A DNA stretch of 9,917 bases from SZUA-217 sp036446835 (lineage in GTDB: Bacteria; Actinomycetota; Acidimicrobiia; Spongiisociales; ZC4RG35): positions 1-9,917 of the forward strand of contig JAZFTT010000267.1 of NCBI GenBank assembly GCA_036446835.1. The letters run 5' to 3'. The stretch's first letter is position 1. Each line of letters begins with the position of its first letter. The position numbers and the translations under genes were made by a program. A model generated the notes under the pieces. The model was not told the origin of the DNA. It did not search any database and worked only from the letters and a program-made list of their open reading frames with translations. This document shows positions 1 through 7,437 of the stretch, piece by piece.

Positions 1-1
1 C

Positions 2-1657
2 ATGACAATTCGGGTCGCAGGCGCCCAAATGAATCTGACGGTGGGCGACATCTCGGGCAACGAGGCTGCGATTGCCAACGCAATGACCCTGGCGGCGGAG
101 GCGGACGCAGAGGTGCTTCTCGTCCCCGAGCTTGCACTGACGGGTTATCCCCCCGAAGACCTGGTGCATCGTCGCGACTTCGTGGACGCCAACCTGGCCG
201 CACTCCATCGACTGGCGGCCTCCGCTACCCACGTCACAACGATCGTCGGCTTCGTCGACCGGACATTCGATGCGACAAGGGGTGCGGCCGACTCGGAAGC
301 AAGGCCGGTGGCCAACGCCGCGGCGGTTCTTGGCAACGGTGCCGTCTTGGGGATCTATCACAAGGTTCTGCTGCCCAACTACGGGGTCTTCGACGAGGAC
401 AGGTACTTCTCGGTTGGAGGCGACCCCGGCCAGACCTGGCCAATCGGTGATGTGTCGATCGGCTTGTCCATCTGCGAGGACATCTGGCTACCCAATGGGC
501 CACCAAGACAACAGGCAGAAAGAGGAGCACAGGTTCTGCTCAATATCAATGCGTCGCCCTTTCACCGCGGAAAGGCTGCTGAGCGGGAGGAGATGCTCGC
601 GACCCGCGCCAGGGATGCGGGTGCGTCTGTCATCTATCTGAATCTGGTCGGTGGCCAGGACGAGCTCGTGTTCGATGGAGCATCGGTGGTGCTCGACGGG
701 CAGGGGAACGTGATCCACCGCTCCGCTCAGTTCGAGGAGGACTTCTTCGTCGTGGATGTCCCGATCGGAGAGGCAATTGCCTCTCCAGGCTCGATATGTC
801 CCCTTCTCGAGCCCACCGAGGAGATGTATCGCGCCTTGACGGTCGGTCTCACCGACTACGTCCGCAAGAATGGTTTCGAGAGTGTCGTTATCGGTCTCTC
901 CGGCGGTGTCGATTCGGCCCTCACCGCCGTCATTGCCGTAGACGCCCTCGGACCTGACTCGGTGCAGGGAATTGCGATGCCGTCGCGGTTCTCCTCGGAC
1001 CACTCATTGGCGGACGCCCGCGCCCTGGCGAAGAATCTTGGAATCAGGTTCGATGTTGTGCCGATAGATGGCGTGTACGAGGCTCATCTCGATTCGCTCT
1101 CGGCATTCTTCGAAGGCACCGAGTTCGGGGTTGCCGAGGAGAATCTCCAGGCGAGGTCGCGGGGCGCGACCCTGATGGCCATCTCCAACAAGTTTGGCCC
1201 GATGGTTGTGGCCACGGGCAACAAATCGGAGATGGCGACTGGTTATGCCACCCTCTACGGCGACATGGTTGGTGGCTATTCGGTTCTCAAGGATGTGTTC
1301 AAGACGTCGGTGTACGAGTTGGCTCGCTGGCGGAACAAAGACCGTGAGGTGATCCCGCAGAACACGATCGACAAGCCACCTTCGGCGGAACTGCGCCCCG
1401 ATCAGAAGGATTCGGATTCACTTCCGCCTTACGAGGTCCTCGACGCAATTCTCGAGCGCTACGTGGAGCGAGACATGGGTACCGAGGAGATCGTTCTGGC
1501 GGGATATGACCAGGATCTGGTTACCAGGGTGGCCCAGATGGTCGATCGCAACGAGTACAAGCGGCGCCAGGCTGCTCCTGGAGTCAAGATCACAACCAAG
1601 GCCTTCGGGAAGGACCGACGTCTCCCCATCACCAACGCCTACCGTCCGGGCACATGA
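2..1657 (+). CDS. nadE: Glutamine-dependent NAD+ synthetase
   Basis: Catalyses the last step of NAD+ synthesis: ATP-dependent amidation of nicotinic acid adenine dinucleotide in the cytoplasm, using ammonia released from glutamine. The 551-residue protein has the two-domain layout of the family. The N-terminal nitrilase-type amidase (about 1-265) shows the Glu-Lys-Cys triad: Glu43 in VPELALTGYPPEDL, Lys121 in YHKVLLPNYGVFDE and Cys158 in SICEDIW. The C-terminal synthetase domain (about 270-545) has the PP-loop SGGVDS at 300-305, ATGNKSE at 404-410 and IDKPPSAELRPDQ at 456-468. Together they mean it can use glutamine rather than only free ammonia. The ATG lies at base 2, so upstream control is outside the window; the start matches the usual N-terminus (AQMNLTVGDISGN). 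The stop overlaps the next start by 4 bases (ATGA), suggesting translational coupling. The family assignment is very secure. Confidence 0.97.
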   Translation: MTIRVAGAQMNLTVGDISGNEAAIANAMTLAAEADAEVLLVPELALTGYPPEDLVHRRDFVDANLAALHRLAASATHVTTIVGFVDRTFDATRGAADSEARPVANAAAVLGNGAVLGIYHKVLLPNYGVFDEDRYFSVGGDPGQTWPIGDVSIGLSICEDIWLPNGPPRQQAERGAQVLLNINASPFHRGKAAEREEMLATRARDAGASVIYLNLVGGQDELVFDGASVVLDGQGNVIHRSAQFEEDFFVVDVPIGEAIASPGSICPLLEPTEEMYRALTVGLTDYVRKNGFESVVIGLSGGVDSALTAVIAVDALGPDSVQGIAMPSRFSSDHSLADARALAKNLGIRFDVVPIDGVYEAHLDSLSAFFEGTEFGVAEENLQARSRGATLMAISNKFGPMVVATGNKSEMATGYATLYGDMVGGYSVLKDVFKTSVYELARWRNKDREVIPQNTIDKPPSAELRPDQKDSDSLPPYEVLDAILERYVERDMGTEEIVLAGYDQDLVTRVAQMVDRNEYKRRQAAPGVKITTKAFGKDRRLPITNAYRPGT

Positions 1658-2481
1658 TCAGTCAGGTTCTGATCAATGGCGAGCTCAGCGATGGCCGGAT
1701 CCCGGTCACCGACTCCTCGGTGCTTCGTGGCGACGGGTGTTTTGAGGTACTCAGGGCCTACGACGGGCGACCATTCGGGCTTGACGCGCATCTGGATCGA
1801 CTGGAGTCAAGCGCCCGCCTCCTCGAGATCGATCTTCCCGATCGTGGTGACATCTCGAGTTGGATAACAAGTGCCGCCGAGAGTTTGGAGGATTGCTACG
1901 TCCGTGTGGTCGTTACCCGTGGATCCAGTGTTCCTGGTGGGGACGAGATACCCCAGGTGATCGTCTTCGGATACCGATGGGCTATTGACCCGGGTCCTGT
2001 CCGGCTCTCCCCGGTCGAGGCGCCATGGCACGCCGCCGGGGTGGATTGGGATCTCGCCGGCGCCAAGATTCTCTCTTATGCCCCAAACCTCGCTGCGACC
2101 AGAAAGGCTAAGAGAGATGGTTTTGACGACGCTCTATTGGTGACTACCGATGGGAGAGTTCTGGAAGGGTCAACGTTTGCGATCGCCTGGGTCATCAACG
2201 ACGTGATTGAGACGCCAACGCTCGCACTGGGGATTCTCGACTCGATAACCCGTCGAGTCGTATTGGACGCTGCCCGTGGGCTCGGTATCGAAGTGTCGGA
2301 AGGCTCATGGGCTTTGGATCGTCTCGCCGATGCCGTTGAGGTGATGGCCCTCTCCACAGTCCGTGAGGTGCAATCTGTCACCCAGGTTGGGAAGGTGTCT
2401 TTTCGATCCGGACCTATCACGGCGCGCCTTGCTTCGGCCTTCGAGGCGGTTACGCGTCAGGAGTCGAAACCCGGGAACTAG
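1654..2481 (+). CDS. Class IV PLP-dependent aminotransferase / aminodeoxychorismate lyase-like protein
   Basis: A 275-residue fold-type IV PLP enzyme. Family signs are the N-terminal LRGDGCFEVLRAYDGRPF (about 24-41) followed by LDAHLDRLESSARLL, the likely Schiff-base lysine Lys138 in AKILSYAPN, the Glu171 region in GRVLEGSTFAIAWV, and the phosphate-binding stretch GILDSITRRVV at 193-203. Length and motifs fit 4-amino-4-deoxychorismate lyase (PabC, p-aminobenzoate/folate synthesis), but D-amino-acid and branched-chain aminotransferases share this fold, and substrate cannot be read from motifs alone. No symbol is assigned for that reason. It begins inside the nadE stop (ATGA), so it is probably co-translated with nadE. 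No pabA or pabB is visible nearby to support the folate role. Confidence 0.88.
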   Translation: MISQVLINGELSDGRIPVTDSSVLRGDGCFEVLRAYDGRPFGLDAHLDRLESSARLLEIDLPDRGDISSWITSAAESLEDCYVRVVVTRGSSVPGGDEIPQVIVFGYRWAIDPGPVRLSPVEAPWHAAGVDWDLAGAKILSYAPNLAATRKAKRDGFDDALLVTTDGRVLEGSTFAIAWVINDVIETPTLALGILDSITRRVVLDAARGLGIEVSEGSWALDRLADAVEVMALSTVREVQSVTQVGKVSFRSGPITARLASAFEAVTRQESKPGN

Positions 2482-2508
2482 CTCTGCCAACGGTTACGTT
2501 GGGGTGTC

Positions 2509-3024
2509 ATGAGGTCCCGAACTCTGATGTCGTTTCTGGTTGCCTTTGCAATGCTGGTCGCCGCCTGCCAAGGCGAGCAAGCGGAGCTCTCGACAACCTC
2601 CTCTCTGATCACTGGAACAACCGAAACGCCTGGTCAGGTGGCCACGACATCCGTGGCTGAAGTTGAAGTCACCACGACAACGACAATCCTTCGCGGTGAG
2701 ACCGTGGCGAGTTATGAAATAGCAGTTCGAATTTCCACCGACAACGGAGAGATCTTTTACATCGTGATACCTCCCGGCGCCTACACCGATGTCGATCTGG
2801 AGAATTTCGTCGGCGACCTGTTGGAAGCCAATCCTGGCCTGTGGGGGGCCGAGGTTTTCGATGATGATGCGGCGGTCCAGGCGTTCGTGATCCCGGAGGA
2901 CCAGCGAACGGTGGAGCAGCAGGGCCTTCTCGACGAAAACCACTTTGTCAGTCTCATCGGTGGCGACACCATGAAGTTCCAAGGCCCGTTTGCGGAGTTC
3001 GGCGAGTTCGTCATCGGCAGCTAG
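2509..3024 (+). CDS. Threonine-rich lipoprotein of unknown function
   Basis: A 171-residue protein with a clear lipoprotein signal: MRSR, a hydrophobic run at about 6-19, and the lipobox LVAAC with the lipidated cysteine at residue 20. It should therefore be exported and anchored on the outer face of the cytoplasmic membrane. Residues 21-60 form a low-complexity linker rich in Thr, Ser, Glu and Val (including TTTTT at 55-59), typical of a surface spacer. A compact acidic domain follows (about 65-171) with EIFYIVIPPGAYTDVDL and HFVSLIGGDTMKFQGPF. I do not recognise that domain. It starts 27 bases after the aminotransferase stop and may belong to the same transcript. The Shine-Dalgarno sequence is weak (GGGG at 2501-2504). 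Its stop is only 7 bases from the end of convergent mgtE. Confidence 0.85.
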   Translation: MRSRTLMSFLVAFAMLVAACQGEQAELSTTSSLITGTTETPGQVATTSVAEVEVTTTTTILRGETVASYEIAVRISTDNGEIFYIVIPPGAYTDVDLENFVGDLLEANPGLWGAEVFDDDAAVQAFVIPEDQRTVEQQGLLDENHFVSLIGGDTMKFQGPFAEFGEFVIGS

Positions 3025-3031
3025 AAGCCCG

Positions 3032-4435
3032 TCAGAGCAGTAGACGCGCCACCAGCAGAAATCCACCAAAGCCGACGACGTCGGTGATCAGGGTGACGAA
3101 GATCGACGAGGCGAGAGCTGGGTCCTGGTCGAGTCTTCTCAGAATCAGCGGAATCGCGGTCCCGGCCACAGTCGCAATGACGAGGTTGGCCAGAGAGGCA
3201 ATGGCTACCACAACTGCCAAGGTGGCCGGTTCCGAGGTGGTATGGAAGACACCGGTGGTGGCGAGCAGGAAGGTGAGCCCTGAAGCAACCGCAGCCAAGA
3301 GGAGACCGTTGAGGGCACCGACACCGGCTTGACGTGCCAGGATTCCCGGAACCCGGGCCCGAGGCACGTCGTCAGTGGCAAGGGATCTGATCATCACCGC
3401 CAAACTCTGGTTTCCACCACTGCCGCCCAGTAGAGCGATTACGGGCATGAGGGCGGCCAGAACGGGCTCCTTGCTGATCAGGCCTGTCTGCTGCTCGATG
3501 ACCAAGGCAACGGCCAGTGCAAGGAAGAGGTTGAGAACCAACCAGGGCGCCCGCATTCGAAAAGACTCGGTGACGTCCGAGTAGACGGTCTCTTTTATGC
3601 CTGCCCCAACCGCAGCGGCAAAATCCTCGGTGGCTTCGTCCTGAACCGCCTCGATGACTGCATCGGTGGTGACCATTCCCAGCAAGGTTCCGTCCTCATC
3701 CATCACGGGGACGCCGAAGAGGTGATAGCGCTGACACAGATCGGCCACCTGCTCGCGGTCGGTGTGGGCCGTCACCGCTATGGGGTCGGCAACCATGACA
3801 TCGGCGAGGGGAGCCCCCGGTCGCTTGAATACGAGATCGCGAAACGAGATAACGCCCTGGAGTTGGTTGTCATCGTTCACGACGTAGACATATGAGAGGT
3901 CTTCGTATTCGTCGTGCAGTTGGCGGATCCGCTCGATTGCCTCGCCGGTGGTCAGTCCGAGCGGCAGGGCGGCGATCTCGGTGGTCATCAGACCCCCGGC
4001 GCTATCCGACGGGTAGACGAGAAGGTCGCGAACTTCTAGCTCTGCCTCGTCGGTCATCGCTGCGAAGAGGTCTTCCTGGATGTCTTCGTCGAGTTCGTCG
4101 ATGAGGTCGGCGGCGGCTTCGCCCGGCATCTCGTTGAGCACCGCGGCCAGGTCTCCCAGGGGGACCTGGCCGACCAGTTCGGCAGCTAACTCGGGTGCGA
4201 TCTCCTCGAGGACCTCGGCAGCGTCGCCATGCTTGAGCTCAGATAGCAACCTTGCAGCGTCGTCCTCCTCCAACTGCTCGAGCACGTCGGCGGCATCCCC
4301 GGGTGCCGCCCCGGCAAGGGCTTCCCACTCCTCGGTTTTCAGATCGAGATAGTCGGCGACCTCCTCTGGCTCGCGTCGGGCGGCGACGAGGAGCGTTCTT
4401 GCGAGTTGACGTGGGCTTCTGAGTCGAAGTCTCAC
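3032..4435 (-). CDS. mgtE: Magnesium transporter MgtE
   Basis: A Mg2+-gated magnesium channel/transporter of the cytoplasmic membrane, 467 residues, with full family architecture. The acidic helical MgtE N-domain (about 18-140) is made of repeated alpha-helical units such as GDAADVLEQLEEDDAARLL. Two CBS domains follow (about 146-205, beginning YPSDSAGGLMTTE, and 212-268, ending GTLLGMVTTDAVIEAV). A connecting helix leads to five predicted transmembrane helices (about 297-315, 324-349, 372-392, 403-427, 443-465). The pore domain carries GGSGGNQS at 337-344 and ITDVVGF at 450-456, whose Asp452 corresponds to the conserved pore aspartate. The start is GTG (bases 4435-4433); an in-frame stop lies 9 codons upstream (bases 4465-4463), so no longer version nearby is possible. 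It lies 44 bases downstream of greA and is probably co-transcribed with it. No Mg2+ riboswitch is visible in that gap. Confidence 0.95.
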   Translation of the reverse strand: MRLRLRSPRQLARTLLVAARREPEEVADYLDLKTEEWEALAGAAPGDAADVLEQLEEDDAARLLSELKHGDAAEVLEEIAPELAAELVGQVPLGDLAAVLNEMPGEAAADLIDELDEDIQEDLFAAMTDEAELEVRDLLVYPSDSAGGLMTTEIAALPLGLTTGEAIERIRQLHDEYEDLSYVYVVNDDNQLQGVISFRDLVFKRPGAPLADVMVADPIAVTAHTDREQVADLCQRYHLFGVPVMDEDGTLLGMVTTDAVIEAVQDEATEDFAAAVGAGIKETVYSDVTESFRMRAPWLVLNLFLALAVALVIEQQTGLISKEPVLAALMPVIALLGGSGGNQSLAVMIRSLATDDVPRARVPGILARQAGVGALNGLLLAAVASGLTFLLATTGVFHTTSEPATLAVVVAIASLANLVIATVAGTAIPLILRRLDQDPALASSIFVTLITDVVGFGGFLLVARLLL

Positions 4436-4479
4436 TGTTGCCCCCGGGCGGTTGAAACGGGGTCAGGCTACTGCGAGTC

Positions 4480-4956
4480 TTATCCCTCGTAGGGGCGAAC
4501 TCCGGTGACATTCACGGTGAAGGTCCCGGCCGGGGCCGTGTAAGAGACGTCGTCGCCGACCGATGCCCCTATCAACGCCGAGCCCAGAGGACTTGTGGGA
4601 GAGGCCAGGAGGAGACCGGCCAACTTGTTCTCCTGCGGTGCGACGAAGTACTCCAACTCGTCGCCATCGTCGTCGACAACGGTTACCACGGAGCCAATCT
4701 GAACCTTTCCGGTGTCTGACACCTCGCGCACCTCGGCGGTGTCGATAACATGTTCGAGCTTCCGGATACGGGCTTCCATCAGACCCTGTTCGTTTTTCGC
4801 CGCGTCGTAGTCGGCGTTCTCGCGCAGGTCGCCATGTGAACGAGCCTCGGCGATCCGCTCCGAGATCTCCCTCCGACCGTCGACCTTGAGGGAGTCCAAC
4901 TCGTCCTGGGCCTTCTTGAGAGCCGCCGGGGTGAGAAAGGTTGACTGATCAGACAT
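4480..4956 (-). CDS. greA: Transcription elongation factor GreA
   Basis: Binds the secondary channel of RNA polymerase and stimulates cleavage of backtracked RNA, rescuing stalled elongation complexes. At 158 residues it matches the family length. The N-terminal antiparallel coiled coil (about 8-78) includes the tip HGDLRENADYDAAKNEQ, with the catalytic acidic residues Asp43 and Glu46. The C-terminal FKBP-like domain (about 84-158) includes SPLGSALIGASVGDDVSYTAPAG. The ATG start lacks a good Shine-Dalgarno sequence, so the transcript may have a very short leader. It is transcribed divergently from the TPR-cyclase gene and is followed closely by mgtE on the same strand. Confidence 0.96.
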   Translation of the reverse strand: MSDQSTFLTPAALKKAQDELDSLKVDGRREISERIAEARSHGDLRENADYDAAKNEQGLMEARIRKLEHVIDTAEVREVSDTGKVQIGSVVTVVDDDGDELEYFVAPQENKLAGLLLASPTSPLGSALIGASVGDDVSYTAPAGTFTVNVTGVRPYEG

Positions 4957-5054
4957 CGAACCATGAGGATAATTCAGGTGCGAGGACTATTCCTTCAACC
5001 TCGACCCGCCACGCGAACACCGATGCATCCGCCGCGGTAGATAGGGTTCCGAAC
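4957..5054. promoter_or_regulatory. Divergent intergenic region between greA and the cyclase operon
   Basis: If the cyclase gene starts at TTG 5055, this 98-base gap should hold the start sites of both divergent units. On the plus strand GATAAT at 4968-4973 resembles a -10 box. TTGACT at 4941-4946 resembles a -35 box but lies 21 bases away, longer than the optimum. On the minus strand TTGAAG (4998-4993) and GAATTA (4975-4970) are 17 bases apart but poor matches. Both promoters are therefore only weak candidates. No operator palindrome is obvious. Confidence 0.35.
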
Positions 5055-6983
5055 TTGACTCGAGATTCTGACACCGCCGCCGGCCTCGAAGCCTACAAGC
5101 GCCACGACTGGAAAGAGGCGTATCAGCTTCTCAGTCCTTTCCTCGAGTCGGAAGACGAAACACCTGAACTCGCCGAGGCTATCGGGTCGGCCTCTTGGTG
5201 GGTCGGTGACATCGACATGACGATCAACGCTCGTCAAAGGGCATACGCCGATTATTCGGCCGCCGGACGGACCTTGGATGCCGCCCGCGCAGCGATTCAG
5301 GTGGCGGAGGATCACATGAATCTGCTCCAGTCGTCAACTGCCAGCGGTTGGATGGGAAAAGCCAGGAGCCTTCTGGATGATGAGTCCTTGAGTTCCGAGC
5401 ATGGTCATCTGTTGAGGCTGGAGGCGATTCTGGCCAACAGTCTGAGTGAGGCCATCGAGTTATCGGTGAAGGTGCACGAGATTGGCGTCGAGCTCGGGGA
5501 AAAGGACCTCGAGATGCTCGGTCTTCACGACGGTGGTCGGTTTCTTGTGGCCTCAGGCGAGGTTGACCGCGGTATGGCAATGATGGAAGAAGCCATGGTC
5601 GGCGTGGTGGCCGGGGAGCTCACGCCAAAGGCTACCGGGCGAATTCTTTGCAACATGATTGAGACGTGCGCCTCCATGGCCGACTACGGGCGAGCAATCG
5701 AATGGAGCGACCAGACCATGCGTTGGTGTGAGGGATTGGGCAATGCCGGGGGATATCCAGGCGTATGCCGGGTCAGGCGTTCAGAGTTCATGCGGCTTCG
5801 TGGGGCCTGGCCGGACGCTGAGGCCGAGGCGTCGCGCGCCGTGGACGATCTTGCTCACATTCTTCCCTACATGGGAGAGGCCTTCAACGAGCTCGGAATG
5901 GTGAGGCTCAATTTGGGCGACCTCGACAGGGCTGAGGAGGCCTTTCGCAAGGCGCACTCGCTCGGCACAAGTCCAATGCCCGGGCTAGCCCTCCTGAAGC
6001 TGGCGCAGGGTGACGCAGCCGAGGGACTCTCGATGCTTCAGACACGGTTGAAGGCCCTGGATGGACTGACCACACGGAGCAAGCTTCTTCCTGCGGCCGT
6101 GGAGGTCGCTCTAGCCGCCTCCGACTTGGTGGCGGCTCGCCAGTATTCATCCGAATTGGCCTCCATCGCGGAGCGCTTCGACTCCGACGTGTTGAAGGCA
6201 TTTTCCCTCGAGAGCGCCGGGAGGATCGCCGCGGCCGACGGGGAGCCAGGCGACGCTGTGTCCCTCTTCCAGGAGGCTGTCGAGATCCTTCTGGCCAGCG
6301 GTCTGCCATATGAGGTGGCGCGGGCGAGACGTGATCTCGGCAACGCCCTGATCGAGGTGGGCTCGGAAGGTTCGGGGCGCCTCGAAATCGACGCGGCTCT
6401 GGCGGAGTTCGAGCGTCTGGGAGCAAGCTTGGAAGTCGACCGCCTGATGAGAGGATCCGTTGACCCCGTTCCCGACGGCCGAAGAGAGAAGCTGGTCACG
6501 ATGATGTTCACGGACATCGTTGGATCGACCGATCTAGTGGGTGTGATTGGAGATGAATCGTGGGCCGACTTGATCGCTTGGCACGACCGGACGGTTCGGA
6601 TCGTGATCGAGGAGTTCTCGGGAAGTGAGATAGATCATGCAGGCGACGGGTTTTTCGTCTCCTTCGATTCCCCTGACAATGCTCTGGGATGTGCCGCCCA
6701 GATTCAGAGGACCCTGCGCCGGCACCGAAAGAAAGCGGGGTTCTCGCCGCGTGTACGCATCGGGATTCACCTTGGATCAGTGCTTCAAACACAAGAGGGT
6801 TTGGTCGGCCAACAGGTTCACATTGCAGCCAGAGTGGCGTCGGCGGGGGAGGGAGATGAAGTGCTTGTCTCACTGGAAACAATGGATCGGGTGTCCGGGT
6901 TCGATTTCGAGCGCAGGCGGGCGATCCCGATCAAGGGGATCAGCGAGCCATTGATGGTCGGCTCTTTGGTTTGGGCAGACTAA
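5055..6983 (+). CDS. TPR-repeat protein with C-terminal class III adenylate/guanylate cyclase domain
   Basis: A 642-residue protein from the TTG at 5055. The first ~470 residues are helical with TPR-like units (about 11-90, 276-305 containing ELGMVRLNLGDLDRAEEAF, and 384-433), suited to sensing a protein partner or ligand. Residues about 478-610 form a class III nucleotidyl cyclase domain. It has MMFTDIVGST with metal-binding Asp487, IDHAGDGFFVSF with metal-binding Asp531, and VGQQVHIAARV with Arg593. The usual adenine-selecting Lys is Asp527, its partner position is Gly582, and the usual transition-state Asn is His589. Whether it makes cAMP, cGMP or something else is therefore open. TTG 5055 is chosen because AGGG (5043-5046) sits 8 bases upstream. 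The only in-frame alternative further upstream is TTG 4941, which would overlap greA and add 38 low-complexity residues. No AAA/NACHT ATPase or transmembrane segment is present. The next gene encodes a cNMP-binding protein. Confidence 0.9.
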   Translation: MTRDSDTAAGLEAYKRHDWKEAYQLLSPFLESEDETPELAEAIGSASWWVGDIDMTINARQRAYADYSAAGRTLDAARAAIQVAEDHMNLLQSSTASGWMGKARSLLDDESLSSEHGHLLRLEAILANSLSEAIELSVKVHEIGVELGEKDLEMLGLHDGGRFLVASGEVDRGMAMMEEAMVGVVAGELTPKATGRILCNMIETCASMADYGRAIEWSDQTMRWCEGLGNAGGYPGVCRVRRSEFMRLRGAWPDAEAEASRAVDDLAHILPYMGEAFNELGMVRLNLGDLDRAEEAFRKAHSLGTSPMPGLALLKLAQGDAAEGLSMLQTRLKALDGLTTRSKLLPAAVEVALAASDLVAARQYSSELASIAERFDSDVLKAFSLESAGRIAAADGEPGDAVSLFQEAVEILLASGLPYEVARARRDLGNALIEVGSEGSGRLEIDAALAEFERLGASLEVDRLMRGSVDPVPDGRREKLVTMMFTDIVGSTDLVGVIGDESWADLIAWHDRTVRIVIEEFSGSEIDHAGDGFFVSFDSPDNALGCAAQIQRTLRRHRKKAGFSPRVRIGIHLGSVLQTQEGLVGQQVHIAARVASAGEGDEVLVSLETMDRVSGFDFERRRAIPIKGISEPLMVGSLVWAD

Positions 6984-7000
6984 GGGCAAAGGGCGGGGAG

Positions 7001-7432
7001 ATGTCCGCCGCGGTAGCCTTGTTCGTCCAAGATCGAAAGCAGACGATGGATCCAGCCCAACTCGAAGATCTCTCTTTGTTCTCCAGCTTGTCTCGTCGGC
7101 AGCGTAAGACCATTGCCCGGCATGCGGACGAAGTGGATGTAGCGGATGGCGCCATGCTCGTCGAGCAAGGTCGTCTTGCCAACGAGCTGTTTGTCATCAA
7201 CACAGGGACGGCCGACGTCTTCGATGGGGATGATCTCATCGCACAGCTCGGGCCGGGAGACATCGTGGGGGAGATCGGCGTCCTCGAGACTCACAAGAGA
7301 ACCGCGACTGTTGTTGCAACCAGCCCGATTTCGGCTGTGGTGATGTATGGCCCCGAACTCACCGCTCTCAAGGATGCAATGCCCGCGCTGTTTGCAGACC
7401 TCGAGGAGTTGGTCCGCACACGCTTAACCTGA
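7001..7432 (+). CDS. Stand-alone cyclic nucleotide-binding domain protein
   Basis: A 143-residue protein that is essentially one cNMP-binding (Crp/PKA regulatory-type) domain. The entry helix is LEDLSLFSSLSRRQRKTIARHA (about 21-42). A beta-roll follows with VEQGRLANELFVINTGTADVF. The phosphate-binding cassette GEIGVLETHKRTATV at 90-104 retains the Glu91 and Arg100 that contact the ribose and phosphate of the cyclic nucleotide. No helix-turn-helix, kinase or channel follows, so output is probably by protein-protein contact. Start ATG 7001 is preferred: AAAGGG (6988-6993) lies 7 bases upstream. An in-frame TTG at 6971 would overlap the cyclase gene, and ATG 7046 is a shorter alternative. It follows the cyclase gene by 17 bases and ends 5 bases before selD, so it is probably co-transcribed with both. 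It is the natural candidate receiver for the cyclase product. Confidence 0.9.
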   Translation: MSAAVALFVQDRKQTMDPAQLEDLSLFSSLSRRQRKTIARHADEVDVADGAMLVEQGRLANELFVINTGTADVFDGDDLIAQLGPGDIVGEIGVLETHKRTATVVATSPISAVVMYGPELTALKDAMPALFADLEELVRTRLT

Positions 7433-7437
7433 CAACC

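Noticed and set aside
488..1003. Minus-strand open frame opposite nadE
   Set aside because: Antisense to the conserved NadE amidase and PP-loop regions, with no family signature.
3018..3045. Bidirectional terminator between the lipoprotein and mgtE
   Set aside because: Only 7 bases separate the stops, and I find no convincing stem with a T-run on either strand.
2494..3069. Minus-strand open frame opposite the lipoprotein
   Set aside because: The plus-strand frame has a clear lipobox and signal peptide; the minus frame shows no domain and would also overlap the 3' end of mgtE.
4436..4479. Mg2+ riboswitch or terminator between greA and mgtE
   Set aside because: The 44-base gap is too short for an M-box or ykoK-type riboswitch and has no hairpin plus T-run.
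6971..7000. TTG 6971 as start of the cNMP-binding protein
   Set aside because: It would overlap the end of the cyclase gene; ATG 7001 has AAAGGG at good spacing and the domain begins well after it.
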